Shown here one piece after another: positions 1 to 5,624 of a DNA stretch of 12,010 bases (position 1 is its first letter; each line of letters starts with the position of its first letter). The notes beneath the pieces are model-generated. The model saw only the letters and a program-made list of their open reading frames with translations. It did not search any database and had not been told where the DNA came from. Source of the stretch: Bacteroidota bacterium (GTDB lineage Bacteria > Bacteroidota > Bacteroidia > J057); assembly GCA_963169475.1 (NCBI GenBank), contig CAUJFT010000262.1, forward strand, positions 1 through 12,010, in the 5' to 3' direction. The position numbers were made by a program, and so were the translations under genes.

Positions 1-602
1 TAGGAAAACAAGAGAAAACGCTCTATCAGACACTTGTATTTCAAGACAATATATCAAAGGCAATTATTCCGGCGCAGTCCGTAGAAATTGTGCCCTCCTC
101 TGTTCATCTTGCCGCCTTTGAGAAGAATAATGATGTAGGCAAAGAATTTATCCTTCAAGAACAATTGCAAGAAATTAGGGATAATTATGATTTTATCTTG
201 ATTGACTGCCCGCCTTCTTTGGGTGCGCTTACGGTCTCTGCCCTTACTGCTAGTGATTATGCAATGATTGTATTACAACCCGAACCCTTAGCAATTCAAG
301 GAATGACGGAGTTCGTAAAGATTCTTCGTACTGTAAAGACCCGCATGAATCCTGACCTAGACATACTTGGCGTACTTGCTACAGGGTATAATAGCCGTAC
401 TATTTTGCATAGAGAACTCATAGAGTATCTCGAAAAGGAATATGGGACGATGATTTTTAATACTAAAATCCGCTCAAATATCAATATTCCAGAAGCTCAA
501 AGTATGGGGAAAGATATCTTCACCTATTCTCCCGGGTCAGCAGGTGCAGAAGATTATCACGCACTCACCAATGAAATTATTCAAAGACTTACAGTGTTGT
601 AA
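1..602 (+). CDS. parA: ParA-family partition ATPase, C-terminal part (5' end outside window)
   Basis: The frame is open to the left edge, so the gene starts outside the window; the GTG at 90 lies inside the domain and is not its start. About 199 codons are visible. ParA/MinD-type ATPases bind ATP as sandwich dimers on nonspecific DNA and are released by a partner that stimulates hydrolysis, which positions DNA or protein cargo. Visible here are the Walker B region DFILIDCPPSLG (about residues 63-74 of the visible part), the following T-x-S-A-L-T-A-S-D-Y segment, a GVLATGYNSRT stretch, and the C-terminal IPEAQSMGKDIFTYSPGSAGAEDY block typical of Soj/ParA rather than MinD. The deviant Walker A (KGGxGKT) must lie upstream and cannot be checked. 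The next gene, 57 bases downstream on the same strand, is not a ParB but a small ribbon-helix-helix protein, so this is probably a two-gene module distinct from chromosomal parAB. Family assignment is secure; the cargo is unknown. Confidence 0.93.
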   Translation, partial: GKQEKTLYQTLVFQDNISKAIIPAQSVEIVPSSVHLAAFEKNNDVGKEFILQEQLQEIRDNYDFILIDCPPSLGALTVSALTASDYAMIVLQPEPLAIQGMTEFVKILRTVKTRMNPDLDILGVLATGYNSRTILHRELIEYLEKEYGTMIFNTKIRSNINIPEAQSMGKDIFTYSPGSAGAEDYHALTNEIIQRLTVL

Positions 603-659
603 TTTTTATCAGAAAAGAAACCGAATTTAAGTGAAAGACAAAGATTTTTGATTCAGTAA

Positions 660-1094
660 ATGGCAAAGAAACTAAAAAAAAGATTCCTCGACTCTATAGG
701 TGCTGCACTTCGGGAAAATGTGGTGGAGGAAATTGTGATAGAGCGAAAAATATTACCCAAAAGAAAGTTGGGTTTCTTAGATGCAATTGGGGCAGATGAA
801 CTAGATGCAGAGGCATTAGGAGAGGTCATGCCTTTGAGAGAGAATGTAAAAAAGAAAATTAGCTCCGCTATGCTTCCCGATGCCTTGAAGAAGAGTACCC
901 CTACCTTAGAGGTCGCTCCCCTTAAAAGGCAGGTGAAAGTAATCGATTATAATATGGAACTCTATACCGAACTACTCGAAAAAGTTCGGGACATAGCGCA
1001 TTATCGTAAACTCTCAATTAATGATATATTAAATCAGGCAATAAAAGATTATACAGATAAATATTGGGATATTAGCATGATGGGAGATGAATAA
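660..1094 (+). CDS. ParA-linked small protein, predicted ribbon-helix-helix DNA-binding partner
   Basis: 144 residues. The ATG at 660 directly follows an in-frame TAA (657-659), so the start is unambiguous; no Shine-Dalgarno is seen. Residues about 90-134 fit a ribbon-helix-helix fold: a short strand (RQVKVIDYN), a first helix (MELYTELLEKVRDIAHY), a turn, and a second helix (LSINDILNQAIKDYTDKY). Such domains bind DNA as dimers and are the DNA-binding half of ParG- or Omega-type partition partners. The N-terminal part is highly charged and contains a motif twice: FLDSIGA followed by LRENV (residues 9-21), and FLDAIGA followed after 15 residues by LRENV (39-63). A basic N-terminus (KKLKKR) fits the flexible ATPase-stimulating tail of known ParA partners, but this is inference. 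Its position right after the ParA gene supports a shared transcript and function. I know no named family for it. Alternatives are an autorepressor or an adaptor linking ParA to non-DNA cargo. Confidence 0.85.
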   Translation: MAKKLKKRFLDSIGAALRENVVEEIVIERKILPKRKLGFLDAIGADELDAEALGEVMPLRENVKKKISSAMLPDALKKSTPTLEVAPLKRQVKVIDYNMELYTELLEKVRDIAHYRKLSINDILNQAIKDYTDKYWDISMMGDE

Positions 1095-1098
1095 GTAC

Positions 1099-1213
1099 AT
1101 CGTTGCCGACTAAGGATAACTTATTTCAACGCAAGTGAGTTTTCAAAATTAGTTTAAATTAAATTTAGAGAAATTAACAGTTAAATTAATACCCACATTG
1201 GCAAGGCAACGAT
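1099..1213. repeat. Inverted ATCGTTGCC pair, third copy at 5675-5683
   Basis: ATCGTTGCC occurs at 1099-1107 (continuing as GAC) and its reverse complement at 1205-1213. A third direct copy, continuing as GAT, lies at 5675-5683 in the otherwise gene-free stretch upstream of the GH16 gene. The first copy sits just outside the IS630-type remnant, the second inside its coding part. Nine bases recurring three times may be chance. It could also mark insertion-sequence ends or a protein-binding site near the ParA module. Confidence 0.35.
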
Positions 1214-1344
1214 TTGTAAGATAAGCGATTTTATCATTTTCAAAATAATCTTCAGGTCTGAGCCAATCGGTTTTTAATATACACCAGCGTGTTTCTGCAA
1301 TATTCAAATGAGGCGAATAAGGCGGTGAATAAAAAATATGGTGG
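1149..1344 (-). pseudogene. IS630-family transposase, C-terminal fragment
   Basis: Reading leftward from about 1344 to the TAA at 1151-1149 gives a 64-codon fragment beginning HHHIFYSPPYSPHLNIAE and continuing with ETRWCILKTDWLRPEDY and later NRCLANVGINL. The PPYSPHLNIAE block, including the final catalytic Glu of the DDE triad, is the hallmark of the IS630/Tc1-mariner-like DDE_3 transposase C-terminus. Everything N-terminal of it is missing: the frame abuts the inverted repeat of the neighbouring IS1-family element at 1345. No start codon exists, so this is a relic. IS630 elements insert at TA; a TA at 1111-1112 just beyond the gene could be the old outer boundary, but the other end is gone and this cannot be confirmed. 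Confidence 0.8.
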
Positions 1345-1362
1345 TGGTTTAAAAAGTATGAT
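1345..1362. repeat. IS1-family terminal inverted repeat (transposase 3' end)
   Basis: TGGTTTAAAAAGTATGAT on the plus strand, an exact inverted match to 1822-1839. The transposase stop codon (minus strand, 1351-1349) lies inside the repeat, a compact arrangement common in small insertion sequences. Confidence 0.85.
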
Positions 1363-1783
1363 AGGCATAATTTCGCTGCTGGAACATAATAGCAATTGCA
1401 GCATCATGATTTTCTTTCTTCTTCGAGAAACAGGTAGTTTTACGAACAAATCTCCTGTTTCTGGCTCTTAATGAAGTGTTTACGCCTTCTATTGCTTTTG
1501 TAAATTGTTTTCCTACTATATGTTTATGTCCTTTGAGTTCCGAAACGTTTTTCGGCTAACTTGTAATACTATTTCTATGTCTCTTATTCCACTATTGCAT
1601 AGTAACATGCTTATTATAAAGTGTTTAATTGCGGGACACGCCCCCCCGTTTTTATAGAACCCGATAAATTGTTTCTTACAATCTTTACATAGATAATTTT
1701 GAACTCCCGTTTTTTTTACCATTTTTTACTACCTTTGTACTATGGCAATGAGGGCAAGCTATTTTTATTTTTATTTCGCACAT
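1349..1783 (-). pseudogene. IS1-family transposase InsA/InsB, frameshifted and internally deleted
   Basis: The reading starts at the ATG at 1783: MCEIKIKIACPHCHSTKVVKNGKK, with a CPHC zinc knuckle. At an A8 run (minus strand; T8 at 1710-1717 on plus) the frame shifts, and the protein resumes as TGVQNYLCKDCKKQFIG with the second CKDC knuckle, then GIRDIEIVLQVSRKT, the end of the InsA helix-turn-helix region. At about 1545-1560 the sequence jumps to InsB-like residues in another frame: ELKGHKHIVGKQFTKAIEGV, then LRARNRR, a CFSKKKENHD block and a final NYAYHTF before the TAA in the terminal repeat. The jump removes the catalytic core. The A8 shift lies in the zinc finger, not where IS1 elements place their programmed -1 frameshift, so I read it as damage or as a homopolymer sequencing error. 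The internal deletion makes it a pseudogene either way. Confidence 0.82.
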
Positions 1784-1821
1784 AATTACAAAAATAGCTC
1801 CTTCTTTGCCTATTGCAAATC

Positions 1822-1839
1822 ATCATACTTTTTAAACCA
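1822..1839. repeat. IS1-family terminal inverted repeat (transposase 5' end)
   Basis: Reverse complement of TGGTTTAAAAAGTATGAT, matching 1345-1362 over 18 of 18 bases. The following stretch, 1840-1972, contains no gene I can recognise. Its only open stretch, on the plus strand from the IS end to a TAA near 1937 (with residues such as TINTRELYEVILSQPRAG), has no start of its own and may be a fragment of an interrupted gene. Confidence 0.85.
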
Positions 1840-1972
1840 GAACCTCTTTCTTATCCTCCTAAAAGTTTAAATGAATTCACTATCAACACAAGAGAACTTT
1901 ATGAAGTTATTTTAAGCCAACCCCGTGCAGGCTAACGAGCTAGTTTACGGCTTCACCTGAAAGGATTGTTTT

Positions 1973-2605
1973 TTATTTTTTCTTTCTGGGAATTGAAAAA
2001 TCATAATATATCCCAATTCCAGGGTTTCTCATGGGTGTAGAATACCAATAAAGCGTATTATACTCTAACTTTACGCCAAGCATACCTGAATTATGGATAA
2101 ATATAAACCAGTAGATACAAACAATGCACTCAGAGTGCCTCTAAACACCCCGTGATAACTCTTTTCTAAGTCACCAAAAACTCTGATATCTGTTTTCTTG
2201 TTTTTTATCAGAGGGACAGCCGCACTGACCCCGAATAATACTCCTTTACTTGATGAGGGGTCAGTACCATCCCAGATAATCTCCGTCCAAGTTCCATGGT
2301 GAATGTATTTATACTTAAAGTCTCTAATACAAATAATATTATAGTTCAAAGAAACTCCAAGCTGAAGATACCGATGAAATATTGACCAATATTTGCTGAC
2401 TTTAAGATGACGAGAGGAAAAATCAGGATAGGGAAATACGGCTTTATCAAACCCTGCATAATTCCACTCCTCTTTAGTATGTCCCATAAATTTATTCCCT
2501 TTGATAAAAAAGCCGCTCCCTACCTGAACTCTCCAGCCTCCTTTTTGAGCAGTTAGTACCGAAAATATCCATAGAAACATTATTATCAATAATATTTTTT
2601 TTCAT
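1973..2605 (-). pseudogene. Degraded duplicate of the small secreted protein at 2823-3479
   Basis: The ATG at 2605 is followed by eight A residues; removing one restores MKKILLIIMFLWIFSVLTAQ followed by KGGWRVQVGSG, nearly identical to the start of the intact neighbour. The frame then runs to a stop at 2071, but near 2096 a second one-base loss occurs. Restoring it gives HNSGMLGVKLEY through IGIYYDFSIPRKKK and a TAA at 1975-1973, which aligns with the neighbour's C-terminus (RISLMYDIDRIKKKK). The restored length, about 210 residues, matches the intact 218. The block FKYKYIHHGTWTEIIW is identical in both, while the middle and C-terminal parts are strongly diverged. Two independent frameshifts argue for a pseudogene. 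The first alone, in an A8 tract at codons 2-4, could have been a phase switch or a sequencing artefact. Spacing to the upstream sorting-domain remnant (12 bases) equals that of the intact copy. Confidence 0.82.
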
Positions 2606-2617
2606 AACAGTAGAACA

Positions 2618-2718
2618 TTAATGAGTGATGCGAATAGGAAAAGTGTGTACAACTTTATTATGTTATGTAAGTTTCAGAGAGTAAGTACCTTGAGGGATAC
2701 TCATGGTTTCTATCCTTC
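2618..2718 (-). pseudogene. Orphan T9SS C-terminal sorting-domain fragment
   Basis: Reading leftward, the frame gives GRIETMSIPQGTYSLKLT, a stop, then HNKVVHTFPIRITH and a TAA at 2620-2618. This is a copy of the last ~30 residues of the GH16 protein (RRIETLSIPQGTYYLKLT, then EDNGVVHTFPIRITH), with an in-frame stop replacing the Glu. No coding sequence precedes it, only the 100-base spacer after the intact small gene. It has no start and cannot be expressed as a protein. It marks the upstream boundary of the tandem duplication. Confidence 0.85.
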
Positions 2719-2767
2719 CTGATTAATCTGAATGAACATTCAATCTCCGTTGTTGATATTTTTTACC

Positions 2768-2815
2768 CAACTCTCGACAAGAAAAGGAATATTTCCATTT
2801 TCTTGTCGAGAGTTG
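2768..2815. repeat. 48-bp hairpin with perfect 18-bp arms
   Basis: CAACTCTCGACAAGAAAA at 2768-2785 is the exact reverse complement of 2798-2815. The 12-base centre GGAATATTTCCA can extend the stem by GGAA/TTCC with a single bulged A. It begins 8 bases past the stop of the small secreted gene (2823), where a terminator is expected. However, the minus-strand side continues GGGTAAAAAATATC rather than with a U-tract, so it is not a textbook intrinsic terminator. It may protect the mRNA 3' end, terminate without a U-tract, or be an inserted palindromic unit. Confidence 0.75.
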
Positions 2816-2822
2816 AAATGGG

Positions 2823-3479
2823 TTATTTTTTCTTCTTGATTCGGTCTATATCGTACATGAGGGAAATCCGGGGAGAAAATACCTTTGGTACTTCGTCCCA
2901 CTTAAACCACCCAAACTCTGGTTTAATCCATAAGGTATGATTATGACGCGTTTTGTAGCCTATTGCGGCTCCTATATAGAAGGAGTAAAAACTACTGCCT
3001 GGGGATACAATAAACGAACTGTAGTCCGCTCTACTATAGACACTCCATTTTAACTTGGTTCCACTATGAATATTGTACCCAAGCCCCCCTCCGAAATTTA
3101 ATTTATTTACGATAAAAGGCTGTGTTCCAACCCATATTATTTCTGTCCAGGTTCCATGATGAATATATTTATATTTAAATTCTTTAGTTTGAGTATTTAT
3201 ATAATTTACATTTATCTCAACATTTACCTTTGAGCGAAAAAGACTCCAGTATTTAGCAAACCCAAAATAATTTTGCTTAAATTCTTGATAGGGAAATACA
3301 CTATTCGTATATCCTGCATATTCCCATGAATCTTTGGCATGCCCCCATAAACCGATTCCCTCTTTTGTTTCGGTATTCAGTAATAATCCACTCCCTACCT
3401 GAACTCTCCAGCCTCCTTTTTGAGCAGTTAGCACCGAAAATATCCATATAAACATTATTACCAATAACATCTTTTTCAT
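2823..3479 (-). CDS. Small secreted or outer-membrane protein of unknown function
   Basis: 218 residues, starting at the ATG at 3479, 12 bases after the GH16 stop. A clear signal peptide, MKKMLLVIMFIWIFSVLTAQ, with likely cleavage after AQ20, is followed by KGGWRVQVGSG. There is no lipobox Cys. The mature part is rich in Tyr, Trp and Phe in alternating patterns (for example FYSFYIGAAIGY, NHTLWIKPEFGWFKW, RISLMYDIDR), which suggests a beta-rich, possibly small beta-barrel outer-membrane protein. It ends in a lysine run (IKKKK) rather than the aromatic residue usual for classic barrel C-termini. The FKYKYIHHGTWTEIIW block is identical in the degraded neighbouring copy and is the best candidate for a functional site. 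Its tight spacing behind a T9SS glucanase implies co-transcription, but I do not recognise the family and assign no function. Confidence 0.82.
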   Translation of the reverse strand: MKKMLLVIMFIWIFSVLTAQKGGWRVQVGSGLLLNTETKEGIGLWGHAKDSWEYAGYTNSVFPYQEFKQNYFGFAKYWSLFRSKVNVEINVNYINTQTKEFKYKYIHHGTWTEIIWVGTQPFIVNKLNFGGGLGYNIHSGTKLKWSVYSRADYSSFIVSPGSSFYSFYIGAAIGYKTRHNHTLWIKPEFGWFKWDEVPKVFSPRISLMYDIDRIKKKK

Positions 3480-3491
3480 AACAGTAGAATA

Positions 3492-5513
3492 CTAATGAGT
3501 GATACGAATAGGAAAAGTGTGTACAACTCCGTTGTCTTCAGTGAGCTTAAGATAGTAAGTACCTTGAGGGATACTCAGGGTTTCTATCCTCCTGTTTTCG
3601 AGCACCTCCGGGTATTCTTTTATTTTGTGACCCTCCCATGTATAAATCCCCGCTTTAACTCTAAGTGATTCGGGTTTATCTATCTGTAAATAAGCATCAC
3701 AAGGATTTGGTGAAAGAAGGATTTTAGGAATGGTTTCTGAAAAAGACTCCTCCACTTTAGTAAGCAAATTCCCTTTTTCGCGGGGAGTATCAGTAACTGA
3801 TAGAGGAGGCGTTTGCGTGCTATCTGCTTTTAGTCTGACTATGCAGGTCGGACAATAACAGTTGGTGTTTACGGTTTTACTTCCTGTGGGGGAAAGTCCG
3901 CAATAATTATGAGACTGAACATAGATTGTCCCATTAAGGGTGCCCGAAATCTGCTCTCCACAACATACTCTCCACGTTCCACTCCCCGTAGGAGTAGGAG
4001 TTTGGGGTATGAGTTCGAGATTATTAGACCACCACGAATAAATATTTTCTGACTGGTGATTGCCAATAGAAAAGGTCTGACACCGATTTAGGGTTACTCC
4101 TGTATTGACCACGGGAGTAACTGGAGGAACTCCTGTAGTAATTTCTATCAGTTTTTTTACATACCGGGTTGTCATCGTTCCGGTAACCGGATGAGGGTAA
4201 ATAATTTTAAGTATGACTGTATCTATTCCTGCCGGGGTATTGGAGGGCAGGGTTACATTAAAGTAGTATTTGTACTCATCGTCAGTAGCAGAGGATTCTG
4301 GTATCAAAAAGGTATTATCTGGTTTTTTGATAGAGAAATAATAATAAGCTCCCGGTAAATAATCTTCTACTGCCCAATGATTGGTGTATGCACTTCCATT
4401 AATACAGATTTTGGGCGGGGAGGCTATCGTAAAATCCTGATTTGATTTATACACCCTCACATAATCTATTTCCATTTGAGTAGGGTTTCCTATCATACCG
4501 TTATCCATTGGAACTCCATGCACTCCGCAATTCAAAATGATATTCATTCCCAACTCTTGCTTGGTAGGGTCAGCCACGAGTTTATTAACCATTCCGCCCA
4601 CTCTTTTATTGTTCAGATAATAGATTATAGAATCCGACCGCCAATGTGCACCCCATATAAAAAAATCCTTAGTCATGTCTAAATAATAGGCTCCGACGGT
4701 AGCCTCATCTAAGGGGATTACATTCTTACCGATTGCCTGACGGTAACCATCGCCACAAGGATACTGATTAAACATATCGTAATGCTCATGAGATTGATAC
4801 CATAATTTAGTATTTACTCCATTTATGCTTCCTCCTACACCTAAATTACTTCCCTGAAAGAACTCAAAAATATCAATTTCTTCATAAATACAATATGCCG
4901 GGTCTATATTTCCTCTGTATAACCAAAATGCCGGAAACATCTTAGTGGGACTTACAGTTCTGCTCGGGATCTTAATCCTCGCCTCAAAATAACCGTAGCG
5001 GATATACGCATTAGAGATAAGCTGTGTAGTGAAGAAGTCTGTACCATCAAACCGTTGCTGTAGTTTTAGTCGTCCGGCAGTGATATTGTAGTCGGTGTTG
5101 GTGGATTTGGTAATTCCCATATTTAGGTTACCAGATTTAGTCCGCCATTTTTTGTTGGTTTGATTGAATGCGTATGGATAATCTTCATTGCTTGCTTGGT
5201 TTACATTCTGGTAAACGTTGAGTGTATTATTGTTTACATTAAACTCATCAGCAAACACCAACTGAAAATTGGTTCCTGACAGTCCGGGTGGCAAAGTACC
5301 AATAGCAGTAGGGGGAGTACCCGTCACGCCATTTGTATTGTCGTAATCAATCAATACACAATCCGTACAACTTTTTGTAGATCGGTATTCATCTCTCGCA
5401 TATTGTGCATAAATCTGAGAATTACTCATCATCATTGCCATTACGCATAAAAGGAGGAATACAACCCGTGTATAACACGGTGGGGGGGGGGTAAAACACA
5501 TTACTTTTTTCAT
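3492..5513 (-). CDS. Secreted GH16 beta-glucanase-like hydrolase with T9SS C-terminal domain
   Basis: 673 residues. GH16 enzymes cleave beta-1,3 or mixed-linkage glucans and related polysaccharides. The signal peptide comprises an N-region with a poly-Pro stretch, a core VVFLLLCVMAMMM (17-29) and likely cleavage after AQ37. The GH16 domain spans about residues 83-357: VFADEF near its start, GYFEARIKIP, FPAFWLYRG, the catalytic EEIDIFEF motif (nucleophile E212, D214, acid/base E217, ExDxxE spacing intact), and the closing MEIDYVRVYKS. Residues 365-560 are Ig-like or beta-sandwich linker sequence with several Cys. The last ~75 residues (ILLSPNPCDAYLQI through GTYYLKLTEDNGVVHTFPIRITH) form a type-A T9SS sorting domain, so the enzyme should be exported across the outer membrane and retained on the surface or released. 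The start at 5513 places a C10 run in codons 8-11, a possible phase switch. The exact substrate cannot be read from the sequence. Confidence 0.93.
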   Translation of the reverse strand: MKKVMCFTPPPPCYTRVVFLLLCVMAMMMSNSQIYAQYARDEYRSTKSCTDCVLIDYDNTNGVTGTPPTAIGTLPPGLSGTNFQLVFADEFNVNNNTLNVYQNVNQASNEDYPYAFNQTNKKWRTKSGNLNMGITKSTNTDYNITAGRLKLQQRFDGTDFFTTQLISNAYIRYGYFEARIKIPSRTVSPTKMFPAFWLYRGNIDPAYCIYEEIDIFEFFQGSNLGVGGSINGVNTKLWYQSHEHYDMFNQYPCGDGYRQAIGKNVIPLDEATVGAYYLDMTKDFFIWGAHWRSDSIIYYLNNKRVGGMVNKLVADPTKQELGMNIILNCGVHGVPMDNGMIGNPTQMEIDYVRVYKSNQDFTIASPPKICINGSAYTNHWAVEDYLPGAYYYFSIKKPDNTFLIPESSATDDEYKYYFNVTLPSNTPAGIDTVILKIIYPHPVTGTMTTRYVKKLIEITTGVPPVTPVVNTGVTLNRCQTFSIGNHQSENIYSWWSNNLELIPQTPTPTGSGTWRVCCGEQISGTLNGTIYVQSHNYCGLSPTGSKTVNTNCYCPTCIVRLKADSTQTPPLSVTDTPREKGNLLTKVEESFSETIPKILLSPNPCDAYLQIDKPESLRVKAGIYTWEGHKIKEYPEVLENRRIETLSIPQGTYYLKLTEDNGVVHTFPIRITH
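5482..5491 (-). repeat. C10 homopolymer in the signal-peptide coding region
   Basis: Ten consecutive G on the plus strand (C on the coding strand) encode most of TPPPP at residues 8-12 of the GH16 protein. The frame is currently on. Gain or loss of one base would frameshift the protein before the signal-peptide core; no ATG follows in frame until residue 25, within the hydrophobic core. Long poly-C/G tracts in AT-rich genomes are classic slipped-strand phase-variation sites. Confidence 0.7.
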
Positions 5514-5566
5514 AAAAATTACAATTATTAGGCTTTGGACAGAAATAGCAAAAAAAATTGGAGAAA

Positions 5567-5624
5567 ATGGCAGAAAAGTCCGAAATTTAAGTTATGCTTC
5601 AAAAAAACAAAACAATTCTGCCAT
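5567..5624. repeat. Dyad ATGGCAGAA ... TTCTGCCAT around the GH16 promoter region
   Basis: ATGGCAGAA at 5567-5575 and its exact complement at 5616-5624, 40 bases apart. The arms bracket the proposed GH16 promoter, leaving the far arm next to the -33 element and the near arm in the 5' leader. It could serve as paired operator half-sites or as a leader hairpin, or arise by chance. Confidence 0.4.
5582..5612 (-). promoter_or_regulatory. Candidate Bacteroidota-type promoter of the GH16 gene
   Basis: On the minus strand, TTTTG (5612-5608), an 18-base spacer, then TAAATTTC (5589-5582), which matches seven of eight positions of the TAnnTTTG -7 element. The start codon at 5513 lies about 70 bases downstream. 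The match is imperfect and the region is AT-rich, so confidence is low. Confidence 0.3.

Larger units (their letters stand above)
1345..1839 (-). mobile_element. IS1-family insertion sequence, internally deleted (about 495 bp)
   Basis: The unit is bounded by perfect 18-bp inverted repeats, TGGTTTAAAAAGTATGAT at 1345-1362 and its complement at 1822-1839. Between them, on the minus strand, lie the InsA-like zinc-finger start and the InsB-like C-terminus of an IS1-type transposase. Intact IS1-family elements are typically around 700-800 bp, so a few hundred bases of the middle, including most of the DDE catalytic region, have been lost. No 8-9 bp target duplication is visible (left flank ends TATGGTGG, right flank begins GAACCTCT), which suggests that adjacent sequence was deleted or rearranged after insertion. 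The left neighbour is a fragment of another element and the right neighbour is unrelated, consistent with an IS-mediated deletion at this point. It could move only if a transposase were supplied in trans. Confidence 0.82.
1973..3592 (-). repeat. Tandem duplication: T9SS sorting-domain tail plus small secreted gene
   Basis: Two units lie head to tail on the minus strand: about 3592-2823 (intact) and about 2718-1973 (degraded). Each begins with the coding sequence for IETxSIPQGTY... through VVHTFPIRITH and its stop, then a 12-base spacer, then the small gene. DNA identity is high at the front of the unit (sorting tail, spacer, signal peptide, QKGGWRVQVGSG) and around the HHGTWTEIIW block, but low elsewhere. 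The right-hand unit is joined to the complete GH16 gene, so it is probably the parent. Confidence 0.85.

Noticed and set aside
1252..1471. Overlapping short open frames on both strands across the insertion-sequence junction
   Set aside because: They read out of frame through the IS1 and IS630 coding remnants, whose true frames give recognisable transposase sequence.
1710..1717. Possible programmed frameshift in the IS1-family transposase
   Set aside because: IS1 programmed frameshifting occurs near the InsA/InsB junction; this A8 run is within the N-terminal zinc finger, so damage or sequencing error is more likely.
1840..1937. Plus-strand open stretch containing TINTRELYEVILSQPRAG
   Set aside because: No start codon of its own, begins inside the IS repeat, and matches no family I know. 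At most an interrupted-gene fragment.
1986..2021. Inverted repeat CTGG...AATTG / CAATTCCAG resembling a terminator
   Set aside because: Imperfect arms, a long AT loop, and it lies within the restored coding sequence of the decayed paralogue rather than after it.
4476..4682. Open frame antisense to the GH16 catalytic domain
   Set aside because: Shadow of the real gene; no initiation context or recognisable product.
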